Assembly (NCBI GenBank): GCA_020634495.1
Contig: JACKBR010000024.1
Span: 12,921-76,920, forward strand
DNA length: 64,000 nucleotides
Reading direction: 5' to 3'
DNA from: Ardenticatenaceae bacterium
GTDB taxonomy: Bacteria > Chloroflexota > Anaerolineae > Promineifilales > Promineifilaceae
The notes under the pieces were generated by a model. That model was not told the origin of the DNA. It searched no databases and was given only the letters and a program-made list of their open reading frames with translations. Of the stretch, positions 54,288 to 63,270 are shown piece after piece. Both the position numbers and the translations under genes were made by a program. The first letter of the stretch is position 1. The number at the start of each line of letters is the position of its first letter.

Positions 54288-55283
54288 ATGCAGATTCTTT
54301 CAGGAAAACATATTGTGAAAAAGCGCCATCTGGCACAGAGTTGGCTAATTTTTATCACAGTTTTACTGTTACTGGCAGCCTGCGGCGGTGGCAGCGATGA
54401 AGCTGTAGAGGACACCAGCGGCAGTGACGCGGTTTCTATGGATGAGGCAGCAGAAAGTGAAGCAATCGGGGACAACGATATCAACGCTACCGGCAGTGAA
54501 GAAGACAGCGGCGAACTGCCGCCAACCCCAGATACAGACAATAAGGTGGAAGCGCCTCGCGCCACACCGAATGTGATTGCCAGTGGCAATACGGCCGTAC
54601 CCGCACTAACCACCCCCGTCAACCGCACTGACCCAGAGTTGGTGACCACTCCCCAACAGCTAGATATTGTCTTATTACTCGATGCCACAGGCAGCATGGC
54701 AAACGAATTGGCCATGCTTAAAGCCGATGCAGATGAGATTGGCGCATTATTGGCAACATTACCTGACAATATTGATTTGCAATTTGGCCTTGTTATCTAC
54801 CGGGATCAAGGGCCAGACGGTTCCGTACAGCGTTTTGACTTAACAGATAGCTGGGCGCTCTTTGCAGAAAACTTAAGTGAGGTAACGGCCGTTGGCGGTG
54901 GAGATTACCCAGAAAATTTGAATGCAGGCTTGCACCAGGCCGTCACCCAAATAAACTGGCGTGCAGAAGCCGAGCGATTGCTGATCCTGCTAGGGGACGC
55001 CCCACCCAAGCCAAACATCCCAGATACGGTTCCATACGATGAGACCATCCTTATAGCGGCAGAGAAAAATATCACTATATTTACCATTGGCAGCGATGGC
55101 TTAAATGCGTCTGGCATTGCAATTTACCAGACGATTGCTGCCCGTAGCAACGGCCGTTTTACCTACCTAACTAAGAACCCAGAAACGCCTCCGGCAAATG
55201 TAACGGCCGTTCAGCCCAGCACCAATTTATCAGCCGTGCTTGTGGAAATTGTGTTAGAGGCCTTAGATGAGGAAACGCCTTAA
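54288..55283 (+). CDS. vWA-domain lipoprotein
   Basis: 331 residues. Signal SWLIFITVLLLLAAC with lipobox, then an acidic Ser/Glu-rich stalk (35-115). The vWA domain (about 124-310) has an intact MIDAS: DIVLLLDATGSMANELAMLK, then FGLVIYRDQGPDG and a third site LLILLGDAPPKPN. GGGDYPENLNAGLHQAVTQI matches vWA proteins of bacterial surfaces. ATG 54288 is used; an internal ATG is absent before the signal. It overlaps the next gene by 17 bases, so the two are coupled. Confidence 0.85.
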   Translation: MQILSGKHIVKKRHLAQSWLIFITVLLLLAACGGGSDEAVEDTSGSDAVSMDEAAESEAIGDNDINATGSEEDSGELPPTPDTDNKVEAPRATPNVIASGNTAVPALTTPVNRTDPELVTTPQQLDIVLLLDATGSMANELAMLKADADEIGALLATLPDNIDLQFGLVIYRDQGPDGSVQRFDLTDSWALFAENLSEVTAVGGGDYPENLNAGLHQAVTQINWRAEAERLLILLGDAPPKPNIPDTVPYDETILIAAEKNITIFTIGSDGLNASGIAIYQTIAARSNGRFTYLTKNPETPPANVTAVQPSTNLSAVLVEIVLEALDEETP

Positions 55284-55785
55284 ACAATCCTTTTTGAAAA
55301 ATAAAAACAAGCGCTTGTTGTCCGTCCCAGGCACAATTCTGTTACTCTTGCTCATTGTGCTAGCCGCCTGCTCGCCCAAAACCGAGACCATTACTGTAGA
55401 AGTAACCAGGGTTGTGACCGAAACAGTTATAGAAGAGGGAGAATCTGTGGAGGTAACCCGTGTTGTTACCGAAACGATTGTTGAATCTATAGAAGTTGAA
55501 CCAGAGGAAGAATCTGATACAGAACCTCCCTCAGCGACGGGCAGCGAGGGGGATGCAGGCCCGTTGCCCCCGATCCCAACCGAAGGGCCAAAAGTCCCCG
55601 CCCGGCGGGGTTCATCTGCTGTGGCTAGTTTGGCTATCGAAACGGCCGTAACCTTACGCGCAGCCCAAACCAACAATGAGTTCATCCAGCAAACGGCCGT
55701 TGTCGCCCCAACAATCATTTCTCCATCAGAGTGGCAACAAGCCTGTGACCAGGTCAAAATACTTTACAAGAAGCGATGTGATTAA
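55267..55785 (+). CDS. Lipoprotein with VTRVVTE stalk, unknown function
   Basis: 172 residues. Basic start, signal PGTILLLLLIVLAAC, then about 45 residues of VTRVVTETV-type repeats nearly identical to the stalk of the ABC lipoprotein at 47955-49925. A Pro/Glu-rich stretch and a short C-terminal domain with two Cys (QQACDQVKILYKKRC) follow. No catalytic motif. It overlaps the vWA lipoprotein gene by 17 bases and is probably a surface partner of it. Confidence 0.75.
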   Translation: MRKRLKQSFLKNKNKRLLSVPGTILLLLLIVLAACSPKTETITVEVTRVVTETVIEEGESVEVTRVVTETIVESIEVEPEEESDTEPPSATGSEGDAGPLPPIPTEGPKVPARRGSSAVASLAIETAVTLRAAQTNNEFIQQTAVVAPTIISPSEWQQACDQVKILYKKRCD

Positions 55786-55800
55786 ACAGCATATAAACAC

Positions 55801-55833
55801 AAAAAGAGAGGCCAAACAGAAGCTTGGCCTCTC
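55801..55833 (-). terminator. Terminator, minus strand
   Basis: A perfect 10-bp stem GAGAGGCCAA / TTGGCCTCTC (55806-55815 with 55824-55833). The flanking A-run gives TTTTT on the minus strand. Confidence 0.8.
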
Positions 55834-56226
55834 GCTATGGAAGTAAACACCTACTGTGAAGTAAACGAGGCAGGGCACCTGTTTACAACAACCCGATTCA
55901 ACAACTCGCTGTAAGAGTACCCCTGGCAGGATACTGGCTCACCCAAAAAACTACTATCTTGAAGAGGCAGTTTTCATTAAGCCGTCGTAAGATTTCACGC
56001 TATGGAGTGCAATCATAACCACAAATTTTAGGATGCTGGCGCTACTACAATCTGTATCTAGCAACCCAAGCCAATCCAGATTACACATTATGTTTTGACT
56101 CTGCCGTTTTTTCTTTAACGGCGGCTTATGCGTATATCATATCAGCTTTACTAAAGGTACATAGTGCCATTTGTCATGCGCAATTTATGACATTCTTCAA
56201 GTATCATTTTTGCCTTTAGCTTGTTG
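55834..56226 (-). other. Gap ending in a minus-strand terminator; possible ncRNA
   Basis: No gene is visible. The minus strand downstream of the epimerase gene runs about 390 bases to the terminator at 55801. It contains pairable segments (TTACAGC with GTTGTAA, and a GCAGGGCACCTG region), so a long 3' UTR or a separate small RNA is possible. Plus-strand ACGGCGGC/GCCGTTTTTTC words at about 56102-56126 form another short hairpin. Confidence 0.3.
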
Positions 56227-56634
56227 CTATGCCGCAGCAAGCTCATACAATTCCACCAATACCCCATTCGCAGACTTCGGGTGAATAAAGGCAAACTTAC
56301 GCCCATCAGACCCCAGAACAGGTGTCTCATTAATTAGCTGAACCTCAGCTATTTTCAGCTTAGCCAAAGCAGTTTCAATATTATCTACTTCAAAGCAAAG
56401 GTGGTGCATACCCGACCCTCTTTTTTCCAAATATCGGGCTACCCCGCTTTGCTCATCTGTAGGCTGCAAAAGTTCAATTTTGCTTTCTCCAAGGGGCAAA
56501 AAAGCAACATCAACCCCTTCATCTGCTACGTGTTCCTGATGGGCAAGTTCCAGGCCCAACACATCTACCCAAAAATGTTTAGAAGCTTCTAAATCTGGCA
56601 CAACAATCGCTATATGATTTATCTTTTTGATCAT
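56227..56634 (-). CDS. mce: Methylmalonyl-CoA epimerase (VOC fold)
   Basis: 135 residues from ATG 56634; a TTG four codons earlier is possible. Metal ligands of the VOC fold are visible: H in INHIAIVVPDLEAS, E in ESKIELLQP, H in GMHHLCFEVDNI and E in GVLVELYELA. The spacing and the VARYLEKRGSGMHHLCFEV segment match methylmalonyl-CoA epimerase, which converts the S to R form in propionate or branched-chain degradation. The mutase genes are not in this window. Monocistronic, minus strand. Confidence 0.85.
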   Translation of the reverse strand: MIKKINHIAIVVPDLEASKHFWVDVLGLELAHQEHVADEGVDVAFLPLGESKIELLQPTDEQSGVARYLEKRGSGMHHLCFEVDNIETALAKLKIAEVQLINETPVLGSDGRKFAFIHPKSANGVLVELYELAAA

Positions 56635-56874
56635 GTTTATATCCAATGTATTTTGCGTTCATTTTATGCGTTTTGGCATAATGTAAACTATTTTACATTT
56701 CAAATGTATTCAGATCGCCAACGCGAAATCCAAAATTTGCCTATACTTACCAGCATAGTTGAGTTGTAATGAGTTCAAATTTTGTATAAGAAGCTGTAAC
56801 AAAATTGTATTTTTATTATTGATTTATTCTTAAATTTCCTCTTTTCTCCTTCTTCTCCTCTTCCCGCAAGAAGC

Positions 56875-56896
56875 CTCGCTAAGCGAGGCTTTTTGT
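56875..56896. terminator. Terminator hairpin at end of M50-type gene
   Basis: GCCTCGCTAAGCGAGGC palindrome followed by TTTTTGTG on the plus strand, four bases from the M50-type stop codon. Better as a plus-strand terminator by its T-run, but placed to serve both strands. Confidence 0.65.
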
Positions 56897-56899
56897 GTT

Positions 56900-58081
56900 T
56901 TACGGGTCAGATGCTTTTTCCATTAGCGCCTTTAGCCAGGCAAGCTCGGCTTTTTGTCGTCCGGTTTGCCTTTCTTTCTCAAGAAGTGTCAGCCCGCGCA
57001 CGGCCGTTTCTCGCGCCAAAGTTCTCTCTCCTGCAAGGAAATACAAGGCTGCCTGGGTACGCCAAAATAATGAATCTTTTTGTCGGCGGCCTAATTTTAG
57101 CTGGTCTACTAACGCTTGTGCCTTCTGACCATCCGCCCCAAAGGCCGCAGCCAGAAACGCTTTTTCTAGCAGTAACCGGGTATGTATACCAGTCTCCCAG
57201 GTAACAGGCAGGTTCAGCGCTTCTTCCAAAAAATTGGCCGCCATTTGGGGAGCATTTTTATCGAGGCAGTGGTGAAAATTCATCAAAACGGCCGTCAGAT
57301 AATCATGGCTGTTTTCAGACGGGGCGAGGGCTTGTTGCAGCAGTTTTGTGTCCCACAAAGACGGCCGTTCCCCGGCCAGATCTGCTACCGTTAACTTTAC
57401 CAGCATCTGCCAACGTGCAGCCTGGGCTGACTTGGTAGCCAGCATCAAAATGCGCCCACCGTCTGCAACCATGCCGTTGTGGTACGCCCCCGGCCGCATA
57501 GACGTCAGCAAGAAAAAGTAAGAGACAACGGCCGTAAACAAGCAGCATTCCCACAGCCACAAATAATCCAACATTCGGCTTAAATCATTGCTCAAGTAAA
57601 GAGCAACGACCAAGCAAGTTAGCGAAAGCAGCAAGCTGGCCAGTGGCCCCCCTAGAGCAAAATAAAGCAGCCGACGGGCCAAATTATCCATCTCTTGGGG
57701 CAGGCTGGCAGCCAGGCCGTTAAACAGCGAACCGCCCCGTTGGCGCTGTAGGCGTAAACGGCCGTTTTCAGCAGAAAGGCGCAGTGGGCCAACCACCAAC
57801 ACTTGAAAGCGAAACCGCACCCAATAACCGGCCAAAAGATGGCCAACTTCATGCACCATGGCCGTGAGTAACAAGAGCAATGACATGACGAGCAACACCA
57901 ACCAGCCGCTGCGAAAAACGGAGTTGTTCTCGGCTAACCGGAGCCGCAGTAACAACTTTGGCCACTGAATGAACAAGGAGATAAATACGGCCGTCAGCGA
58001 CACATTAAACAGCCAATGCCAAATCGTCAGCCATTTTGAAGTGGATTGTTTTACGTCGCTAGAAACACGCCTCTGCGCCAA
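56900..58081 (-). CDS. M50-type membrane metallopeptidase-like protein
   Basis: 393 residues from TTG 58081. About five membrane segments in the first 220 residues. The zinc motif HEVGH is in the second membrane segment (LTAMVHEVGHLLAGYW), and a later ADGGRI resembles the DG site of site-2-protease-like enzymes. The last 170 residues are soluble and helical, TPR-like (LDKNAPQMAANFLEEALNLP, ALYFLAGERTLARETAVRGL). It would cleave within or near the membrane; no substrate is suggested by neighbours. Five or six octamers fall in this gene. Confidence 0.8.
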   Translation of the reverse strand: MAQRRVSSDVKQSTSKWLTIWHWLFNVSLTAVFISLFIQWPKLLLRLRLAENNSVFRSGWLVLLVMSLLLLLTAMVHEVGHLLAGYWVRFRFQVLVVGPLRLSAENGRLRLQRQRGGSLFNGLAASLPQEMDNLARRLLYFALGGPLASLLLSLTCLVVALYLSNDLSRMLDYLWLWECCLFTAVVSYFFLLTSMRPGAYHNGMVADGGRILMLATKSAQAARWQMLVKLTVADLAGERPSLWDTKLLQQALAPSENSHDYLTAVLMNFHHCLDKNAPQMAANFLEEALNLPVTWETGIHTRLLLEKAFLAAAFGADGQKAQALVDQLKLGRRQKDSLFWRTQAALYFLAGERTLARETAVRGLTLLEKERQTGRQKAELAWLKALMEKASDP

Positions 58082-58097
58082 GTCAGCAACTTCTCCT

Positions 58098-58142
58098 AAA
58101 AAGCAACATCCGATCTACCTTTTATTTAGCAGATCGGATGTT
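58098..58142 (-). terminator. Terminator of mdh
   Basis: Stem AACATCCGATCT / AGATCGGATGTT with a 14-base loop, followed on the minus strand by GCTTTTT, about 25 bases after the mdh stop. Confidence 0.85.
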
Positions 58143-58167
58143 GAAAGCCAGATAACTTACAAACTGC

Positions 58168-59151
58168 TTACTTCAACAAATCAACAACTACCGCTTTTTC
58201 TTCCTTCAATTCGTTTTCCGTAATTGCTACCTTTTCTTTGGCAAAGTCACTCCATGACAGCCCCTGAACAATAGAATACCCCCCTGCACCGTCGCTGGTT
58301 ACGGGGAAGGAGAACATGAGCCCTTCTTCAATGCCATAGCTGCCATCAGAGGGAACGGCCGCAGAGAACCAGTGACCCTCAGGCGTTTTCGCTTCAAAAC
58401 TCATCACGTGATCCAGAGCAGCATTGGCGGCGGAGGCCGCTGAAGATTTACCCCTTGCCGCAATAATGGCAGCCCCACGCTTTTGCACAGTGGTAATAAA
58501 TTCACCGCGCAACCAATCATGATCGGTAATAACATCCATGGCTGGCTTGCCATTGATCTTGGCATTTTCAGCATCTGGATATTGCGTCGCGCTGTGGTTG
58601 CCCCAAATGGTGACATTGCTAACCGCGCTAACCGGTACGCCAGCTTTTTCAGCCAGCTGCGCATAAGCCCGATTTTGGTCCAAACGGGTTAAGGCACCAA
58701 ACCGGTTATCTGGCAAATCTGAATTGTTCATGGCAATCAGGCAGTTGGTATTTGCCGGATTACCCACAACCAGAACGCGCGCATCGGCTGCGGCCTTGTT
58801 GAGGCCCCGGCCTTGTCCCACAAATATGGGGCCATTTTCTCGGATTAGATCGCCTCGTTCCATCCCTGCGCCACGTGGTTTTGAACCCACCAACAAGGCC
58901 CAATTAACTCCGTCGAAAGCAACTTCCGCTTTATCCGTAACAACGACGTTTTCTAGCAAGGGGAAGGCACAATCGTTTAGCTCCATGACCACCCCTTCTA
59001 GGGCTGGCAACACCGGTGTTATCTCCAATAAATGAAGTGAAACCTTGGTGCTTGGTCCAAACACTTCGCCAGAGGCGAGGCGAAACAAGAGCGAATACCC
59101 AATTTGACCAGCCGCCCCAGTGACGGCCACCTTCACATTTTTTCTTGACAT
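58168..59151 (-). CDS. mdh: Malate dehydrogenase (cytosolic type)
   Basis: 327 residues from ATG 59151 (AAGGAGAG before it). NAD site [20 protein letters not shown]; substrate Args in [15 protein letters not shown], and catalytic pair Asp/His in [13 protein letters not shown] and [25 protein letters not shown] is the usual cofactor-loop sequence of this subfamily. Oxidises malate to oxaloacetate in the TCA cycle. It has its own terminator; no TCA partners are adjacent. Confidence 0.95.
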   Translation of the reverse strand: MSRKNVKVAVTGAAGQIGYSLLFRLASGEVFGPSTKVSLHLLEITPVLPALEGVVMELNDCAFPLLENVVVTDKAEVAFDGVNWALLVGSKPRGAGMERGDLIRENGPIFVGQGRGLNKAAADARVLVVGNPANTNCLIAMNNSDLPDNRFGALTRLDQNRAYAQLAEKAGVPVSAVSNVTIWGNHSATQYPDAENAKINGKPAMDVITDHDWLRGEFITTVQKRGAAIIAARGKSSAASAANAALDHVMSFEAKTPEGHWFSAAVPSDGSYGIEEGLMFSFPVTSDGAGGYSIVQGLSWSDFAKEKVAITENELKEEKAVVVDLLK

Positions 59152-59343
59152 GAAACTCTCCTTCAGAGTGGACGTTAATCTTAAGCTGTCAATCAGCAAA
59201 CTTAACTTAGGCAATTATCGCCAAGGTGCCAAAACTGGCAACTGAATTTTGTGCCGGAAGCCAGCTGATTACCAGTGTACAATGTCACTTAGATTGTGAA
59301 CTTCATCATTTTTAGGGGGGAAACGGCCGTATTCCAGCTTTGA

Positions 59344-60105
59344 TCACAATTGGTTGAGCATTTCTGTGATAGAGATCCAATTGTGCAACCAGTCACTTGT
59401 CTCTGGCATTCTGGCATCAATGCCCGCTTGTTTAATGGCCTGGATATCAACAGGAATTCGGCGCAGATCAATACTTACCAAACCATCTTTTGAAGAAATG
59501 ATGCTGTATTCTGCCCAAGGCATGACTCGCGGACCGCGTTCGCCAAAGGGCATTTGCTCAAACGGCATACCCACACTACCAGAATTCACTATTAGAATTC
59601 CCATGTGCTGCCGCATCATTTGCACGTGGGTGTGCCCCCCGGCCATCACAGTGGCCCGACGGCCAGCCAACATTTCATTCAATTCAGGATTCGGTGTGGT
59701 GGCCAGGATATTGTCGGTGTGGCGGCGCGGTGAGCCATGGAAACAGATAAGGGTATTGTTGCCTTCCAGCTTTATCTTGAGCATGGGCTGAAATGACCGC
59801 ATAAACGTGTAATCTTCGGGGGTTAGCCGTGCCCGGCACCAGGTGAGAATGTCGTTAAACCATTGGGTTCCTTGCATGTAGGCTCGGCCTAGTGCGGGCT
59901 TAAAAAGATAGGTCTCGTGGTTACCGATGATACAGGGACAGCCTAGCTTTTTGAGCAGCTGCAAGACTTCGTGAGGTTGTGGGCCTAACGTGGCTGCATC
60001 GCCAAGGAATATAATTTCATTCACTTTTTGCCGTTCGATGTCAGCCAGAACAGCTTCTAAAGATATAAGGTTCCCGTGAACATCTGAAATTAAAGCGATT
60101 CGCAT
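59344..60105 (-). CDS. Calcineurin-like metallophosphoesterase
   Basis: 253 residues from ATG 60105 (MRIALISDVHGNLISLEAVL). Metal motifs DVHGN, FLGDAATLGPQ, IIGNHETYL, CFHGSPRRHTD and GGHTHVQMM are all present, as in YfcE/MJ0936-type phosphodiesterases. Length is above the minimal family size because of an inserted segment (about 95-130). It starts 16 bases after the upstream methyltransferase stop, so the two form an operon. Confidence 0.88.
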   Translation of the reverse strand: MRIALISDVHGNLISLEAVLADIERQKVNEIIFLGDAATLGPQPHEVLQLLKKLGCPCIIGNHETYLFKPALGRAYMQGTQWFNDILTWCRARLTPEDYTFMRSFQPMLKIKLEGNNTLICFHGSPRRHTDNILATTPNPELNEMLAGRRATVMAGGHTHVQMMRQHMGILIVNSGSVGMPFEQMPFGERGPRVMPWAEYSIISSKDGLVSIDLRRIPVDIQAIKQAGIDARMPETSDWLHNWISITEMLNQL

Positions 60106-60121
60106 ACGTTGTATACTCAAT

Positions 60122-60973
60122 CTAAAGAGCGGTGCTGGGTGACAGCTCTTGTATTTTTTTGCGCTGACGTATAGCTTCAAAGACGATAACGGCCGTTGCC
60201 ACGGATAAGTTCAGGCTGTCTACCATACCAAACATTGGTATCTGCAAAAGCATATCTGCCGCATTCAGCCATTCTGGAGCCACGCCAAATGCTTCGCTGC
60301 CCATGACCAGAGCCAGAGGGCCTTGAAGATTGGCTTCGGTGTACGGCCGTTCACCTTCTGGCGTTACTGCTGCAATTGCCACCTGCTGCTGGCGCAACCA
60401 TTTAAGCAAAACGGCTGGCTCAACTTCTATAACGGGTAAAGAAAACAAAGCACCCAAACTAGCCCGTACCACATTGGGGTTGTGAATATCGGTGCCGCTG
60501 TTGGTCTGGCCGGTCACCAAAACCGCGTCAATCCCGGCGGCATCAGCCGTACGGAGAATTGCGCCTAAATTACCAGGCTTTTCGCTGCCATCAATGATGA
60601 GCAATAGAGGCGACTCGCCTAAGGATAAGCTGGATAAGGAGTGTGCCAGATAGGGAATTATTAGAATGATACCGCCGCTCTGACCTCGATACGCGGCTTT
60701 TGCAAATAATTCCGGGGTTACAGTAAATAAGGCCAGCTGGCCGTCTTTTTCTAGAGATTGAAGCTGCCGCCAAACGGCCGTTGCTTCGGCAGTTGTAATG
60801 AGTTCCGGGCAAACATAGGCTTCATGCGGGACAATTCCAAAACGTAAAGCACGCTCGACTTCTCGTATGCCTTCAACAATTGTCTTTTTTTGTACATCCC
60901 GTTGCCGCCGATTGTTAAGTTTGAGGATGTTTTTAATATGAGCATTTTGCAAGCTTGTCAATAAAATAGTCAT
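60122..60973 (-). CDS. TrmH/SpoU-family RNA 2'-O-methyltransferase
   Basis: 283 residues. N-terminal substrate-binding domain (NAHIKNILKLNNRRQRDVQK, TIVEGIREVERAL) and a C-terminal SPOUT knot with the three SpoU motifs: DGSEKPGNLGAILRTADAAG, LALVMGSEAFGV and IPMFGMVDSLNLSVATAVIV. It methylates a ribose in tRNA or 23S rRNA with S-adenosylmethionine; which target is not clear from sequence. First gene of a two-gene operon with the phosphoesterase. Confidence 0.92.
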   Translation of the reverse strand: MTILLTSLQNAHIKNILKLNNRRQRDVQKKTIVEGIREVERALRFGIVPHEAYVCPELITTAEATAVWRQLQSLEKDGQLALFTVTPELFAKAAYRGQSGGIILIIPYLAHSLSSLSLGESPLLLIIDGSEKPGNLGAILRTADAAGIDAVLVTGQTNSGTDIHNPNVVRASLGALFSLPVIEVEPAVLLKWLRQQQVAIAAVTPEGERPYTEANLQGPLALVMGSEAFGVAPEWLNAADMLLQIPMFGMVDSLNLSVATAVIVFEAIRQRKKIQELSPSTAL

Positions 60974-61087
60974 TGTTGCTTAAAGTTCAAATTAATTGGC
61001 AATTCAACTTTTAAAAAAGTTGAGTTTTGTCAGATTTGATTTTGGTTCACAAACGGCCGTTTTAATACAAAGAAACGCAGGTTGTGC

Positions 61088-61591
61088 TCACAAAATGGTA
61101 ATAAAACCGTACTCTTTCTCCTGTCCCGTTATTGCCTGAATATATCGTTTGGCTAAAAATTCCTTGATTTGCCGAAAAACCGCTTCATAAAACGGCTCCA
61201 ACTCCCCTTGCCTATCTTCTGGAATCTTTATCTCGCGTCCATTTGGGCCGAGCTTAACAATAAAGTTTGGTCCCACTTTCTTAATAAAAAAGCTCAACAC
61301 AAGCGACAATGGATAAGCGCCAGAAGCCTCCATTAAATTTAGCTCTACACCAAAATGCCAAAAGGATTGGGCATCCATGCGCATCGCCCCAGCCAGCGCA
61401 TAAAATTTATTGTTGGGGTCTAGTTCTTCACCTAGAGGGATATATGTTATTTCTCGATCTTGCGGCCACTCAAAATATTCCACCATACCAAATATCAGGT
61501 CGCGAGCAAAGTTGCGGCACACTTCTTCATAATCTCGAAATGCCTTGCGGGCATTGCTATAACTTCGAGCTAATTCTTTGTATCTGGACAT
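61088..61591 (-). CDS. Hypothetical protein, 167 aa
   Basis: No family recognised. N-terminal helices (RYKELARSYSNARKAFRDYE) lead into a mixed region with DREITYIPLGEELDPNNKFY, WHFGVELNLMEASGAYPLSL and KIPEDRQGELEPFYEAVFRQ, ending in another helix. No signal or membrane segment. It looks like a sensor-type or effector-type single domain. Stand-alone, minus strand. Confidence 0.65.
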   Translation of the reverse strand: MSRYKELARSYSNARKAFRDYEEVCRNFARDLIFGMVEYFEWPQDREITYIPLGEELDPNNKFYALAGAMRMDAQSFWHFGVELNLMEASGAYPLSLVLSFFIKKVGPNFIVKLGPNGREIKIPEDRQGELEPFYEAVFRQIKEFLAKRYIQAITGQEKEYGFITIL

Positions 61592-61661
61592 TCCTTACCC
61601 TCTTTCCATGGTTGTCGTTTCGCTTGATGATACATTAGACGATTTACAAACATTTGACAAG

Positions 61662-62546
61662 CTATTTGCCAGGAGGTATTTGGGGAGATGATTTACCAAA
61701 TCCGGGAGCCAGCATCATCTCGCCAGAAGCCCAGGCCGATTCAGGCAAACTGGGCTTATCATCCTCTTCTCGGAGCCAGCTGCGCATAAGCAAAACGGCC
61801 GTCCAGGTAAACACAAGTCCTCCCACAGCCCACACCAAAGCAGCCCCCACACTTTGGTCGGTAATTTGCAGGTTATAAAATGAGATTTCGGCCGGATAGT
61901 GATAAACGGCCGTTGAGGTAAACATGAGCACCAGGCCAGCCAGCTTTATCGGCGTTGCTCCCAACGCAGCGTACCCCACCCGCCACAATAGCGGCATGGC
62001 CGAATGCAATCTGGGGGACGCCGCCATGATATGCCACCAATAAAAAACGGCCGTTCCCAACAACGTAACATTTTCCAGGCGATGAACCCAAGCCATTTGC
62101 AGTAACAAACGATCAATTTGGACATCGTGCCACAGCCAAAACGTGGAAACAAACAAAAACCAAACGGGCACAGGCCCAGAACAGCGAATAAACAGCCTGG
62201 CAAGCCGGGGAGCGGTGTGCGGCAGTTGGCTTATTTTGGCCTGGAGCTTTTGGGGAAGCCCCGCCAGCAAAATTGGTAGCGGATTCCCACTAAAAAAAAG
62301 AGAAGGGACAACTGCCACAAGCAAAAGCCGCTGCAACACATGAAAGGAAAAATAACGAGCAGCCAGGGTATGCAACGGGGAGACCAAAGCCACAAGCAAC
62401 ACCAACATGGCAGCCAAAAAAGCAACAATGCGCCAGCGATTTGGCAGCAAAGCGGTATTCTTTGTGGAAGAGCGCCGCCAACCAACCGTGAACAGCCAAA
62501 CGGCCGTTCCTACCACAACGTAAATGCCCCACTTCGCAAAAACCAT
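61662..62546 (-). CDS. ctaG: Cytochrome c oxidase assembly protein CtaG (caa3 type)
   Basis: 294 residues, about seven membrane segments. LVSPLHTLAARYFSFHVLQR, LFFSGNPLPILLAGLP, FLFVSTFWLWHDVQIDRLLL and FYWWHIMAASPRLHSAMPLL are characteristic of the caa3_CtaG family, with conserved His that may carry copper. It inserts copper into cytochrome oxidase during assembly. The C-terminus is cytosolic and acidic. Followed by a separate gene for a membrane-anchored protein on the same strand upstream. Confidence 0.9.
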   Translation of the reverse strand: MVFAKWGIYVVVGTAVWLFTVGWRRSSTKNTALLPNRWRIVAFLAAMLVLLVALVSPLHTLAARYFSFHVLQRLLLVAVVPSLFFSGNPLPILLAGLPQKLQAKISQLPHTAPRLARLFIRCSGPVPVWFLFVSTFWLWHDVQIDRLLLQMAWVHRLENVTLLGTAVFYWWHIMAASPRLHSAMPLLWRVGYAALGATPIKLAGLVLMFTSTAVYHYPAEISFYNLQITDQSVGAALVWAVGGLVFTWTAVLLMRSWLREEDDKPSLPESAWASGEMMLAPGFGKSSPQIPPGK

Positions 62547-62626
62547 TAAATTGTTGCCTCTTTCAGCAGTTGCCTAAATGAATCATGCTGATTTTAGCAC
62601 AACGAGCCACACGAAAGATATTCCAA

Positions 62627-62669
62627 AAACAAAAACCCCGGCTCCTCATCTGAAGAGCCAGGGTCTCTA
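62627..62669 (-). terminator. Terminator after 62695-63216 gene
   Basis: Stem CCCTGGCTC / GAGCCGGGG followed on the minus strand by TTTTTGTTTTT. Confidence 0.85.
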
Positions 62670-62694
62670 ATCGTCCAATACAGCAAAATAGCCG

Positions 62695-63216
62695 TTACGG
62701 TTTTAGCATCATCTCCACCGCCATAAGGTCGCCAGCTTTGCCAGGCAAATAAAACTCCTCACTGGTGGTAAGCAGATGATTGTCATGCTGGTCATAAACC
62801 TGCCAGCGATATGGCCCGGTTCCCAAATGCACATCTGCCAACCATATCTCCTTGACGCCCATCCAATCTTCTGCTTGTTGAATGGTGTCCAGCGTGCCTT
62901 GCCAACCATCCACATCCTGCCAAACGCCATCTTGGTCGAGCCATTGCACCTTTAACCACAAATCTTCTTGCCAGTGCATAGCATCCCACGGCCAATCCTG
63001 GCTAAAGTGCGCCTGCAAATGAACCCGCGCGCCTTGCCCGTTGGTCTGTACTTCAACCACTTCGGCTGGGCCTTCATTTTCGCGTGGTGGTAGATCATAA
63101 TCTTCGGCGGAGGCGTTTTGCGCCTGCATAAACAGCAGGCCCATTGCCCCCAGGAAAAACAGGGCAACCAAATAATAGATGCCGATACGGCCGTTTACAC
63201 TATTGTCTTGTTTCAT
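62695..63216 (-). CDS. Membrane-anchored extracytoplasmic protein, unknown
   Basis: 173 residues from ATG 63216 (GGGAG upstream). One N-terminal hydrophobic segment (IGIYYLVALFFLGAMGLLFM), then an external domain rich in Trp and Asp: VEVQTNGQGARVHLQAHFSQ, WPWDAMHWQEDLWLKVQWLD, GTGPYRWQVYDQHDNHLLTT. This is a beta-rich fold, with no catalytic motif seen. Neighbour of ctaG, so possibly linked to respiratory-chain assembly, but this is guesswork. Confidence 0.7.
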   Translation of the reverse strand: MKQDNSVNGRIGIYYLVALFFLGAMGLLFMQAQNASAEDYDLPPRENEGPAEVVEVQTNGQGARVHLQAHFSQDWPWDAMHWQEDLWLKVQWLDQDGVWQDVDGWQGTLDTIQQAEDWMGVKEIWLADVHLGTGPYRWQVYDQHDNHLLTTSEEFYLPGKAGDLMAVEMMLKP

Positions 63217-63270
63217 GTTTATTGCTCCCTCATCAATCAAATTACTTGATAAATCCTCTGCTGATGTTAT

